Assembly: GCF_001887595.1 (NCBI RefSeq)
Contig: NZ_CP017480.1
Span: 2,384,001-2,448,000, forward strand
Source: Luteibacter rhizovicinus DSM 16549
GTDB taxonomy: Bacteria; Pseudomonadota; Gammaproteobacteria; Xanthomonadales; Rhodanobacteraceae
DNA length: 64,000 bases
Reading direction: 5' to 3'
Position numbers and translations under genes: made by a program. Below the pieces are notes generated by a model. It was not told the DNA's origin and did no database searches. It worked only from the letters and a program-made list of their open reading frames with translations. Of this stretch, positions 9,383 through 16,785 are shown in pieces; within the stretch, counting starts at the first letter, position 1; every line of letters starts with the position of its first letter.

Positions 9383-10150
9383 TCAGTCGGCGGAACGGCG
9401 CCATGCCCCGGGCGGCATGCCGACCGTGCGGGTGAACACCCGGGTGAAGTGGCTTTGCTCGGCAAAACCACAGGCCAGCGCGATATCCGCCAGCGAGAGG
9501 TGGTTGATGCGAAGCATGTCCTGGGCACGCTGGATGCGTCGGTCGAGCAGCCAGCGGTGCGGCGGCTTGCCGATGCTGCGGCGGAACGCCCGCGAGAAAT
9601 GGTTGACCGAGAGGCCGCAGGCGTCGGCCACGTCCGAGACCGGGAACGACTGGTCGAGCCGCTCTTCCATATAAGCGATCGCACGACGTTCCTGCCAGCC
9701 GGCCAGGCCACCGCGCGGGGCGCCGGGATCGTCGCGGCCGGCGGTACATGGAAGGATGGCCCGGAGAGCCAGCGCGACATGGGCGAGCAAGGGGGTATTC
9801 GGTGCGTCGGCACGAAGCGTGTCGAAAAGCACCTGGGCCAGGGTATGCACGGCCGGCGGGTGCGTGGCCACGCTGCCGGTGGCGTACTGGCGCCGGAACA
9901 GGATCGCACCCGAACCTTCGTCCGCGGCGCGAGTAGCCCGGTAGACCAGGAGTAGCTCGTCCTCGAGCCCGTCCACCGCATCGAGCAGGATCTCGGTGAC
10001 TTCGTCGCGTTGGCGCAGCTCCTGAAGCAGGCTATGCCGACCTTTGGGTCCGCTGCCGCGATCCAGGGCGGCGGAACGCTGCGCCAGGTCGACGATGACC
10101 GTGGCTGTATGCGGTGACGTGGCGATACAGGCTGCTTCGGCGCGATACAT
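9383..10150 (-). CDS. AraC-family transcriptional regulator
   Basis: 255 residues. The C-terminal ~100 residues form a double-HTH AraC domain: FPVSDVADACGLSVNHFSRA (first HTH) and SLADIALACGFAEQSHFTRV (second HTH), with FTRTVGMPPGAWRR. The N-terminal half has no clear cupin signature. The ATG at 10150 is preferred because GAGGATC lies 7-9 nt upstream; an alternative ATG exists at 10201. Upstream, two direct TATGTCAC repeats 11 bp apart (10228-10246) resemble an AraC-type operator. Confidence 0.87.
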   Translation of the reverse strand: MYRAEAACIATSPHTATVIVDLAQRSAALDRGSGPKGRHSLLQELRQRDEVTEILLDAVDGLEDELLLVYRATRAADEGSGAILFRRQYATGSVATHPPAVHTLAQVLFDTLRADAPNTPLLAHVALALRAILPCTAGRDDPGAPRGGLAGWQERRAIAYMEERLDQSFPVSDVADACGLSVNHFSRAFRRSIGKPPHRWLLDRRIQRAQDMLRINHLSLADIALACGFAEQSHFTRVFTRTVGMPPGAWRRSAD

Positions 10151-10212
10151 GGGCCGATCCTCGTGGGAAATCGGATGTGGATCGAAGCATTGCGCACGCA
10201 AGGATCGGCGCC

Positions 10213-10246
10213 TACCCCCTAATGGGGTATGTCACGTTTATGTCAC
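10213..10246. promoter_or_regulatory. Hairpin and two TATGTCAC direct repeats
   Basis: TACCCC-CTAAT-GGGGTA (10213-10229) is an inverted repeat. It overlaps the first of two TATGTCAC copies (10228-10235 and 10239-10246), spaced one helical turn apart. The site lies between the 3' end of the trehalose-synthase-like gene and the AraC start, so it could be an operator or a terminator stem. No U-run is present. Confidence 0.4.
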
Positions 10247-11898
10247 ACCCCGTCGACTTCTTTTCGCTTGAGGATGTAGCCCAGGCCGCCCTCACGGAAC
10301 CAGCGGTAGCCGTACGGTTCCAGCAGGATCCGGTGCTTGCCCTTACCCTCCGCTTCGCTGTGATCGTCCGACAATAGGTTGACCAGGTTGTCGGCGAGGG
10401 TGAACACCGCCTCGCACGGCGCGTCGGAAAGATTGTGCAGGAACAGCACCGAGTTCCCGCGCCAGGTGTAGCGCAGCATGAGGATGGCGTTGTCGTCCAG
10501 CGGCAGTACCTCGAAGTCGCCCCAGGACACCTCGAGGATTTCCTTGCGCATGCGTATGACCCGCTCCATCCAGTTGAGCAGGGAGCCGGGATCGCGACGT
10601 TGCTCGGCCACGTTGACATGGGCGAAGCCGAAAGGACCCTCGGCGATGACCTTGCTGACCGGGCGCCGCGCATCGGTGAATCCGGCGTGGCGCTCGGTGG
10701 ACCACTGCATGGGCGTGCGCGCGCACTCGCGCTCGGGCAAGGAGAGGTCGTCACCCATGCCGATCTCATCGCCATAGCGGATCACCGGCGTGCCCGGCAG
10801 GGTCAGCATGAGGCTGTAGGCAAGCTCGAGGCGGCGACGATCGTTGCGCAGCATCGGCGCCAGTCGCCGACGGATGCCGCGGTCGTAGAGCTGCATGTCC
10901 TTGTCGGGACCAAATTCGGCAAAGACGCGGTCACGCTGGCGCTGGGTCAGCCGGCCCAGGTCGAGCTCGTCGTGGTTGCGCAGGAACATCGCCCATTGCG
11001 CGGTGGCCGGCCGCGGCTTGGTCTTCTCGAGCGCACCGGCCAGGGGGCGTACGTCGGCAGCGGCCAGGGCATAGAACAGGTTCTGGTTGACCTGAAAGTT
11101 GAACATCATCTGCAGCCGGTCACCATCGTCACCGAAGTACTCCAGGTCATCCTTCGGCAACACGTTCGCTTCGCCCAGGATGATCGCGTCGCCTTGTCGC
11201 CACTGCAGCAACTCACGGAACGAGCGCAGCATGTCGAACTGTTCCTTCGGCTTCCTGACATCGGCACCCTTGGTCGAGATGACGAAGGGCACGGCATCCA
11301 TGCGGAAGCCGGAGACGCCAAGCTGGGTCCAGAAACCCATGATCTTCAGGATCTCGGCCTGCACATACGGATTGGAGGTGTCGAGATCGGGCTGGAAGTC
11401 GTAGAAGCGGTGGAAGTACCAGGCCTTGGCTTTCTTCTGGTAATTCCAGGTGCTTTTCTGCACGCCGGGAAACACCATGCCTTCGTTTGCGTTGGCTGGC
11501 CGCGTCTTCGACCACACGTACCAGTCGCGGTATTTCGAGGCGGGATCGCGGCAGGCTTCGCGGAACCAGGGGTGCTGGTCCGAGGTATGGTTCACCACCA
11601 GGTCGATGAGCACGCGCATGCCACGTTGATGCGCCGCGTGCGTGAACTCGACGAAGTCGCCGAGCGTGCCGTAGCGGGGGTCCACGTTGTAGTAGTCGCT
11701 GATGTCGTAGCCGCCATCCTTGCAGGGCGAGGTTTGGAACGGCATGAGCCAGACCGCGGTGACACCCAGGCCCTGCAGATAGTCGAGCCGGCGGCCGAGT
11801 CCCTGGAAATCGCCGATGCCGTCGCCGTTGGAGTCCTGGAAACTCCCGACGGACAGGCAGTAGATGATCGCGTTCTTGTACCAGAGGTCGTTGATCAT
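10243..11898 (-). CDS. GH13 trehalose-synthase-like alpha-glucan enzyme
   Basis: 551 residues, GH13 (beta/alpha)8 barrel. The catalytic triad is D201 (SGFRMDAVPF), E243 (IILGEANVLP) and D310 (LRNHDELD). The block IRRRLAPMLRNDRRRLELA and the later RYGDEIGMGDDLSLP, CARTPMQWS closely match trehalose synthase (maltose/trehalose interconversion), as does the opening WYKNAIIYCLSVGSFQDSNG. TreS proteins usually carry DGFRLDAVPYL and an EANQWP loop, so the exact activity is uncertain. No maltokinase is fused or adjacent. It is divergent from the GH13 alpha-glucosidase; the two starts are 117 bp apart. No strong ribosome site is seen before the ATG. Confidence 0.82.
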   Translation of the reverse strand: MINDLWYKNAIIYCLSVGSFQDSNGDGIGDFQGLGRRLDYLQGLGVTAVWLMPFQTSPCKDGGYDISDYYNVDPRYGTLGDFVEFTHAAHQRGMRVLIDLVVNHTSDQHPWFREACRDPASKYRDWYVWSKTRPANANEGMVFPGVQKSTWNYQKKAKAWYFHRFYDFQPDLDTSNPYVQAEILKIMGFWTQLGVSGFRMDAVPFVISTKGADVRKPKEQFDMLRSFRELLQWRQGDAIILGEANVLPKDDLEYFGDDGDRLQMMFNFQVNQNLFYALAAADVRPLAGALEKTKPRPATAQWAMFLRNHDELDLGRLTQRQRDRVFAEFGPDKDMQLYDRGIRRRLAPMLRNDRRRLELAYSLMLTLPGTPVIRYGDEIGMGDDLSLPERECARTPMQWSTERHAGFTDARRPVSKVIAEGPFGFAHVNVAEQRRDPGSLLNWMERVIRMRKEILEVSWGDFEVLPLDDNAILMLRYTWRGNSVLFLHNLSDAPCEAVFTLADNLVNLLSDDHSEAEGKGKHRILLEPYGYRWFREGGLGYILKRKEVDGV

Positions 11899-12015
11899 GA
11901 CGGCAGCCGGTGCGCAAGGGTGGAGCAAGAGCCTACGAGGTAGCGCGTGAAGGCGTTCCCTACACATCCGCCCTGCTTCTGTAACGGGACGCGCACAGGT
12001 TCGAAAGGTACGGGC

Positions 12016-13581
12016 ATGACACAACCGCTGTGGTGGCAAGACGGCGTCATCTACCAGATTTACCCCCGCTCCTTCGCTGACGCCAACGGCGACGGCATCG
12101 GGGATCTCGAAGGCATCCGCGCCAAGCTCGGCTACCTCGCCGAACTGGGTATCCGCGCGTTGTGGATCTCGCCCGTCTTTCCCTCGCCGATGGCCGATTT
12201 CGGCTACGACGTCAGCGACTATCGGGGCATCGACCCCCTGTTCGGTGACATCGAGAGCATGGACGGTCTGATCGCTGACGCCCATGCCCTCGGTCTCAAG
12301 GTCATCCTCGACTTCGTACCGAACCACACCTCGGATGAACACCCGTGGTTTCGCGAAAGCCGCCGCTCGCGCGACAGCGCCTTCCGCGACTGGTACCTCT
12401 GGCGCGATCCCGCACCGGGCGGTGGTCCGCCGAACAACTGGCTATCCAATTTCGGCGGGAGCGCATGGGCGTTCGATCCGGTAACGGGCCAGTACTACCT
12501 GCATCTCTTCCTCGACAGGCAGCCCGATCTGAACTGGCGCAATCCCGTCGTCCGCGAAGCGATGTACGACGCCATTCGTTTCTGGCTCCGTCGCGGCGTG
12601 GATGGCTTCCGCGTGGACGTGCTCTACCACGTTATGAAGGACGCGCAGTTTCGCGACAACCCGATCAATCCCGCCTACCGCGATGGCATCGACTCCGAAG
12701 CGAATCGCTTCCTGCCCGTCCACACGGCCGACCTGCCGGAGGTGCTTGGCATCGTCACCGCCATGCGCGAGGTGATCGACGAGTTCCCCGAGCGTGTGTT
12801 GATCGGCGAGCTTTACCTGCCACTCGAGCGGATCGTCGCTTATTACGGTGAGAACCTCGACGGGGCGAACCTGCCGTTCAATTTCCTGCTGATCGGTGCG
12901 CCGTGGGAGGCGCGCTATATTGCCAGCCTGGTCGAGCGCTACGAGGCGGCGTTGCCGCACGGTGGCTGGCCCAACTGGGTCCTCGGTAATCATGACAAGC
13001 CGCGCATCGCCTCACGGGTGGGCGATCTGCAGGCGCGGGTCGCCGCCGTGCTGTTGCTGACCTTACGCGGCACACCGACGATGTATTACGGCGATGAAAT
13101 CGGCATGCGCGACGGTCTGATCGCGGCGGATCAGGTGCGTGATCCCTTCGAGCTCAACGAGCCCGGCAAAGGCCTCGGTCGCGATCCGCAGCGCACGCCG
13201 ATGCGTTGGTTTCCTCGCGAAGGCGCGGGCTTCACACGTGGCATCCCGTGGTTGCCGATCGGCGATCATCTCGCCACCTGCAATGTCGCGAGCGAGGCGG
13301 AAGATCACGCCTCCTTGTTGTCGCTCTACAAGACGCTGCTTCGCCTGCGTCGTGACAGTCGCGCCCTCAACGTCGGCCGCTTCCAGCTGCTGGCCGTCGA
13401 TGACGCGGTGATGGTGTACGAGCGCAGCGACGGTGACGATCGCTATGTCGTCGCGCTCAACTTCACCGATACCGAGCGCAAGTTGCCCGTGTCGTGCCCG
13501 GGAACGCTGGTGCTATCGACGATACCCGGCCTCTCACTGGCCCTGCTTCGCGCGGGTGAGGCACGGATCTACCGGGCCTGA
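12016..13581 (+). CDS. GH13 alpha-glucosidase / oligo-1,6-glucosidase
   Basis: 521 residues, GH13 family. The catalytic residues are D201 (DGFRVDVLYH), E265 (LIGELYLP) and D327 (VLGNHDKPR). Conserved regions include WWQDGVIYQIYPRSFADANG, DFVPNHTSDEHPWF and the short C-terminal beta domain. This is the profile of cytoplasmic enzymes that release glucose from maltose, isomaltose or sucrose-type alpha-glucosides. No signal peptide is present. The ATG at 12016 follows GAAAGGTACGGGC. It is divergent from the trehalose-synthase-like gene, suggesting a small alpha-glucoside module. Confidence 0.9.
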   Translation: MTQPLWWQDGVIYQIYPRSFADANGDGIGDLEGIRAKLGYLAELGIRALWISPVFPSPMADFGYDVSDYRGIDPLFGDIESMDGLIADAHALGLKVILDFVPNHTSDEHPWFRESRRSRDSAFRDWYLWRDPAPGGGPPNNWLSNFGGSAWAFDPVTGQYYLHLFLDRQPDLNWRNPVVREAMYDAIRFWLRRGVDGFRVDVLYHVMKDAQFRDNPINPAYRDGIDSEANRFLPVHTADLPEVLGIVTAMREVIDEFPERVLIGELYLPLERIVAYYGENLDGANLPFNFLLIGAPWEARYIASLVERYEAALPHGGWPNWVLGNHDKPRIASRVGDLQARVAAVLLLTLRGTPTMYYGDEIGMRDGLIAADQVRDPFELNEPGKGLGRDPQRTPMRWFPREGAGFTRGIPWLPIGDHLATCNVASEAEDHASLLSLYKTLLRLRRDSRALNVGRFQLLAVDDAVMVYERSDGDDRYVVALNFTDTERKLPVSCPGTLVLSTIPGLSLALLRAGEARIYRA

Positions 13582-13758
13582 TCAGAGCATCCAGCGAAGG
13601 ATAGCGATGATGACGATCAGGATCGTGGCGCCCAGCACGATGTGGCGCAGGTAAGGGCCACCGGTCGCGCCGCCATCGTAGCTGGCATCGTCGTAATCGT
13701 GCGATGCATCGCGAGGATGGCGGACGAAGGGCAGGCGCAGGCGGCGTCTACGGGGCAT
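13582..13758 (-). CDS. Small tail-anchored membrane protein (58 aa), uncharacterised
   Basis: Reading the minus strand from the ATG at 13756-13758 to TGA at 13582-13584 gives 58 residues. An Arg-rich start (MPRRRRLRLPFVRHPRD) leads into an Asp/Tyr/Gly-rich linker (HDYDDASYDGGATGG), then one C-terminal hydrophobic helix HIVLGATILIVIIAILRWML. The positively charged N-terminus and terminal helix fit a single-pass inner-membrane protein with its N-terminus inside. The stop abuts the convergent alpha-glucosidase stop. No family is recognised; coding is inferred from the clean membrane helix and frame. Confidence 0.6.
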   Translation of the reverse strand: MPRRRRLRLPFVRHPRDASHDYDDASYDGGATGGPYLRHIVLGATILIVIIAILRWML

Positions 13759-13801
13759 GGCGACAATGCTCGTGCTCGGGATGTGTCGGCGCGGTCAAGA
13801 C

Positions 13802-14809
13802 TCACTCGCCCACGCGGGATGTGTTCTTCAGTTCCTCGAGGATTTCGGGCCCGCGGACGTCGATATGGTCGAGATTGTTGACGTAGAAACGCACGAAGGG
13901 CTTCTCGGCGTCCTTCGGCATCCAGGGCTTGGCCCAGACGAAGACGACACAGTAGCCATCCGCCTCCGCGATAATCTTGTCGAGGCGTGCGCGCAACAGC
14001 TTGCGCACGGGATAGGCGTCGATCTCTTTCGCGGTGAGCGTGATGGTCGGCTTCAGCTCGATGTCGTCATGACGGAAGGGGCGCGAGAAGCGCAGGTAAT
14101 AGCCACCTTCCTTTGTCGCACGCAGGGACGCCGTGCCCCACCAGATGGCCCGCGTGGTGAGCTGGTCGGCCGCTTTCTGCCGATAGACATTTCGGAATAG
14201 CGCCTCGTACGTACTGGTTTCCCCACCGATCTCCACGAGCGCCTCGGCAAGGTCCTTGTCACGACGATGCTCGAGAAATTTCTGCACCAGCGACGAGAGA
14301 CGGTAGTAGTTCCTCGACCGTGCCCGCAGCCCGGCCCCGGCCCCTGGCCTGCTCCCGGTCCCCCTCTCTGTGGGAGCCGATTCATCGGCGATAGGGTGCT
14401 CGCCGGAACCCGGCCCGCTGCCGCGGGATCGCCGCTGAAGCGGCTCCCACAAGGGATTGGGGGCGGCAGGTTCGGGCTCCGACCCCGCAGGCACCGACCG
14501 GAAGTGACCGGCGGGCCGTTCGGCTTCGAAGACGTCCGGCCGCTTTTCCGCTTTCGTCTCGCCCTTGCCGTGGGCGATCTCGCAGGTCGCCGCGTGGTCT
14601 TCGATGCGGCGGGAACGAAAATAGGGCCGGATGCGAAGGTTTTGCTCAGGTTTGTCGAGGCAGGCGCAGATGAGCGGCGCGCTGCAGTCGTGGCCGATGC
14701 AGGTGAACCGGGGTGTCGCGCCGAGCAGATCGGCCCAGTGAAGCTCGTAGGCACGCTCGGCCGTGAGGCGTTCGTTGCGTTCGGCGTTGAGCGCTTCTTC
14801 GATCGACAC
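13802..14809 (-). CDS. Hypothetical protein with Cys/His motif, interrupted in frame by a REP-like repeat
   Basis: 335 residues from a GTG start at 14809. The N-terminal third has a possible metal-binding pattern (FTCIGHDCSAP, CACLDKPEQN, then RPYFRSRRIEDHAATC). The C-terminal two thirds are a mixed alpha/beta region without a recognised family (SSLVQKFLEHRRDKDLAEAL, YCVVFVWAKPWM, VRFYVNNLDHIDVRGPEIL). Between them, the segment LWEPLQRRSRGSGPGSGEHP IADESAPT-like is the translation of the 83-bp repeat at 14369-14451. No ATG is available at the 5' end: the frame stays open upstream of the GTG to a stop inside the next repeat (14866-14948), so the original N-terminus may be lost. Function unknown. 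Confidence 0.65.
   Translation of the reverse strand: MSIEEALNAERNERLTAERAYELHWADLLGATPRFTCIGHDCSAPLICACLDKPEQNLRIRPYFRSRRIEDHAATCEIAHGKGETKAEKRPDVFEAERPAGHFRSVPAGSEPEPAAPNPLWEPLQRRSRGSGPGSGEHPIADESAPTERGTGSRPGAGAGLRARSRNYYRLSSLVQKFLEHRRDKDLAEALVEIGGETSTYEALFRNVYRQKAADQLTTRAIWWGTASLRATKEGGYYLRFSRPFRHDDIELKPTITLTAKEIDAYPVRKLLRARLDKIIAEADGYCVVFVWAKPWMPKDAEKPFVRFYVNNLDHIDVRGPEILEELKNTSRVGE
14369..14451. repeat. REP-like 83-bp composite inside a coding sequence
   Basis: A GAT/ATC arm, the type I centre (GGGTGCTCGCCGGAACCCGG, CCCGCTGCCGCGGG) and an inverted GCT/AGC arm, identical in length to the intergenic composites. It keeps the reading frame of the hypothetical gene at 13802-14809 open through the insert. 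Confidence 0.9.
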
Positions 14810-14865
14810 GTCGGCGGGTTCCGGACTTCCCTGAATGGGCGACCACTCTAACCGGTAGTGCTTCT

Positions 14866-14948
14866 TGTGGGAGGCGCTTCAGCGGCGATCGGGTGCTTGC
14901 CGGAACCGGGCCCGCTGCCGCGGGATCGCCGATGAATCGGCTCCCACA
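14866..14948. repeat. REP-like 83-bp composite repeat
   Basis: The first arm is GCT/AGC type with one head change (TGTGGGAGGCGCTTCAGCGG), then the type I centre, then an inverted GAT/ATC arm. It fills most of the gap between two minus-strand hypothetical genes. Confidence 0.9.
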
Positions 14949-14955
14949 GGGGAGC

Positions 14956-15228
14956 TCAGAAGGCGACGAAGCCGGCGGGGATCTCCAGGCCGAGGTCCAC
15001 TTTCACGCCGCGAAGGAAGGCCAGCACTTCCTCGTAGCGGCCGGACTCGACCAGGACTTCGGCGGTCTGCAGGTCCAGATGCTCGATGGGATCGTCGCGG
15101 TACCAGGCGATGCGGCGGGCTTCGTCCGGCTCGACGCGCGCGGCTTCGCGCAGCACCTGCCAGGCGTGGGACTTCCGCGCCGGACTATCGGCGGCGGAAC
15201 GGATATCGACAATCTGTGCGTACGACAT
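14956..15228 (-). CDS. Hypothetical protein, possible MbcA/ParS-Xre antitoxin-like C-terminus
   Basis: 90 residues from the ATG at 15228, which has GAGG 8 nt upstream (an in-frame ATG two codons earlier lies too close to it). The C-terminal half, [20 protein letters not shown] followed by [15 protein letters not shown], resembles the toxin-binding domain of MbcA/ParS/Xre antitoxins (Pxx-L-xx-TxxELVxxGRxxxVLxxL). No RES-domain toxin lies next to it, so it may be an orphan or unrelated. It is divergent from wrbA. Confidence 0.6.
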   Translation of the reverse strand: MSYAQIVDIRSAADSPARKSHAWQVLREAARVEPDEARRIAWYRDDPIEHLDLQTAEVLVESGRYEEVLAFLRGVKVDLGLEIPAGFVAF

Positions 15229-15331
15229 ACCCATAACCTCGTTGCGGCGTCGAACCATCGCTCACACGCGACCTCGACGACCAGCGTGCCTATCTATCCC
15301 TTCCCGATTCTTTCGTACAGGAGTTATCCCG

Positions 15332-15931
15332 ATGGCAAAAGTCCTCGTTCTCTACTACTCGGCCTACGGACATATCGAAAAAATGGCCCATGCCGTGGCT
15401 GAAGGTGCTCGCGAAGCCGGTGCACATGTCGATATCAGGCGCGTACCCGAAACCGTTCCCGACGATGTTGCAAAAAGCTCACATTACAAACTCGATCAAG
15501 CTGCTCCGATCGCGCGCGTCGACGAACTGGAAACCTACGACGCGATCGTCATCGGCACCGGTACCCGCTACGGCCGCATGACCTCGCAGATGGCCAGCTT
15601 TCTCGACCAGACCGGCCCGCTGTGGGCGCGTGGTGCACTCAACGGCAAGGTCGGCGGCGCCTTCGCGTCGACGGCGACGCAGCACGGTGGTCAGGAAACG
15701 ACCCTGTTCTCGATCATTACCAACCTGTTCCATCTGGGTCTGATCCCGGTAGGGCTGCCCTACAGTTTCCAGGGCCAGATGAAGCTGGACGAAGTGACGG
15801 GTGGTTCGCCTTACGGAGCTACGACCATCGCGGCGAGCGACGGTTCCCGTCAGGTCACCGAAAATGAACTCGCTGGCGCACGCTTCCAGGGCAAGCACAT
15901 TGCCGAGGTCGCCACGAAGCTGTTCGGTTAG
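15332..15931 (+). CDS. wrbA: NAD(P)H:quinone oxidoreductase WrbA (type IV, FMN-binding)
   Basis: 199 residues, the normal WrbA length. The flavodoxin-like phosphate loop is at the N-terminus ([16 protein letters not shown]), [20 protein letters not shown] is the FMN-ring loop, and [14 protein letters not shown] and [15 protein letters not shown] ([15 protein letters not shown]) are conserved WrbA segments. It carries out two-electron reduction of quinones, limiting redox cycling. The ATG at 15332 follows CAGGAG. It converges on an AraC regulator gene. Confidence 0.95.
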   Translation: MAKVLVLYYSAYGHIEKMAHAVAEGAREAGAHVDIRRVPETVPDDVAKSSHYKLDQAAPIARVDELETYDAIVIGTGTRYGRMTSQMASFLDQTGPLWARGALNGKVGGAFASTATQHGGQETTLFSIITNLFHLGLIPVGLPYSFQGQMKLDEVTGGSPYGATTIAASDGSRQVTENELAGARFQGKHIAEVATKLFG

Positions 15932-15934
15932 CGA

Positions 15935-16531
15935 TTACGCTTCCTGCCACTGCGAACGCCGCCAATGGCTCGGGCTCTGCCCGACCAGGCGGCGGAACAG
16001 GTTGCACAGATGGGCCTGGTCCGAGAGGCCGCAGGCGAGGGCGATCTGGCTAAGCGGTTCGCGGGTCTGCAACATCAGGGTCTGCGCCCGCTCGACGCGG
16101 CGACGCATGATGTACGCGTGCGGCGGATCGCCGAACGTATCCTTGAAGGCGCGACAGAAATAGCTGCTGGAAAGCCCGGCGATCGTGGCCAGGTGATCGA
16201 TGGTGATCGCGAAGCCGAGGTTTTCCTCGACATGGCTGGCGACCCGGCGTGCCTGCCACGGAGCCAGGCCGGCACCGACGCGGCGACGTGCCGACGCAGC
16301 GGTTTCCGTGTGACTTTCTTCGCGGTCCAGCAGGGCGGCGACCCGGGCGACACACGCGCGGGTGGTAGCCAGGTCGGTCTCGACGGCGGTCAGCGCCTGC
16401 TCGAGCAGGCGGGCGACGGTCGGTTCCTGCTCGGCGGCGGGGGCATCGATGGCGAAGGGAGCAAGGGCATGCATGGCCTCGGCGGTGCGCGCACCACCGG
16501 TCCCGGCGAAAGTATGGGTTTCGTATCGCAT
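15935..16531 (-). CDS. AraC-family transcriptional regulator
   Basis: 198 residues. The C-terminal AraC domain shows ITIDHLATIAGLSSSYFCRA and LSQIALACGLSDQAHLCNLF as its two helix-turn-helix units, with FRRLVGQSPSHWRR. The short N-terminal part (~95 residues) is Ala-rich and unlike a cupin. The ATG at 16531 has GGAG 10 nt upstream, so it is preferred to the ATG at 16573. It ends 3 bp from the wrbA stop; a role in controlling wrbA is possible but unproven. Confidence 0.85.
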   Translation of the reverse strand: MRYETHTFAGTGGARTAEAMHALAPFAIDAPAAEQEPTVARLLEQALTAVETDLATTRACVARVAALLDREESHTETAASARRRVGAGLAPWQARRVASHVEENLGFAITIDHLATIAGLSSSYFCRAFKDTFGDPPHAYIMRRRVERAQTLMLQTREPLSQIALACGLSDQAHLCNLFRRLVGQSPSHWRRSQWQEA

Positions 16532-16785
16532 CAGCGTGAGCTCCACGGCAGCGGGCGTGGGCGGTCTGCCCACGGTTGCAGCCTAGCCGCGATGCGGGGG
16601 TGTACTGAATTCTACAAAGGGACTGTAAAGCCCATACCAAAGGGTTAAACCGGCTGCTTTGGGAATTTCTTGTAGCGGTCGTGCCGTAACGGTCAAAAAC
16701 CATCACCGGCGTGCAAGACGGTCTGACGTCATTCGGACACGCTTCAGGCCGAATCTGCACAAGACGAACGGGCCGAGTCAAAGCG

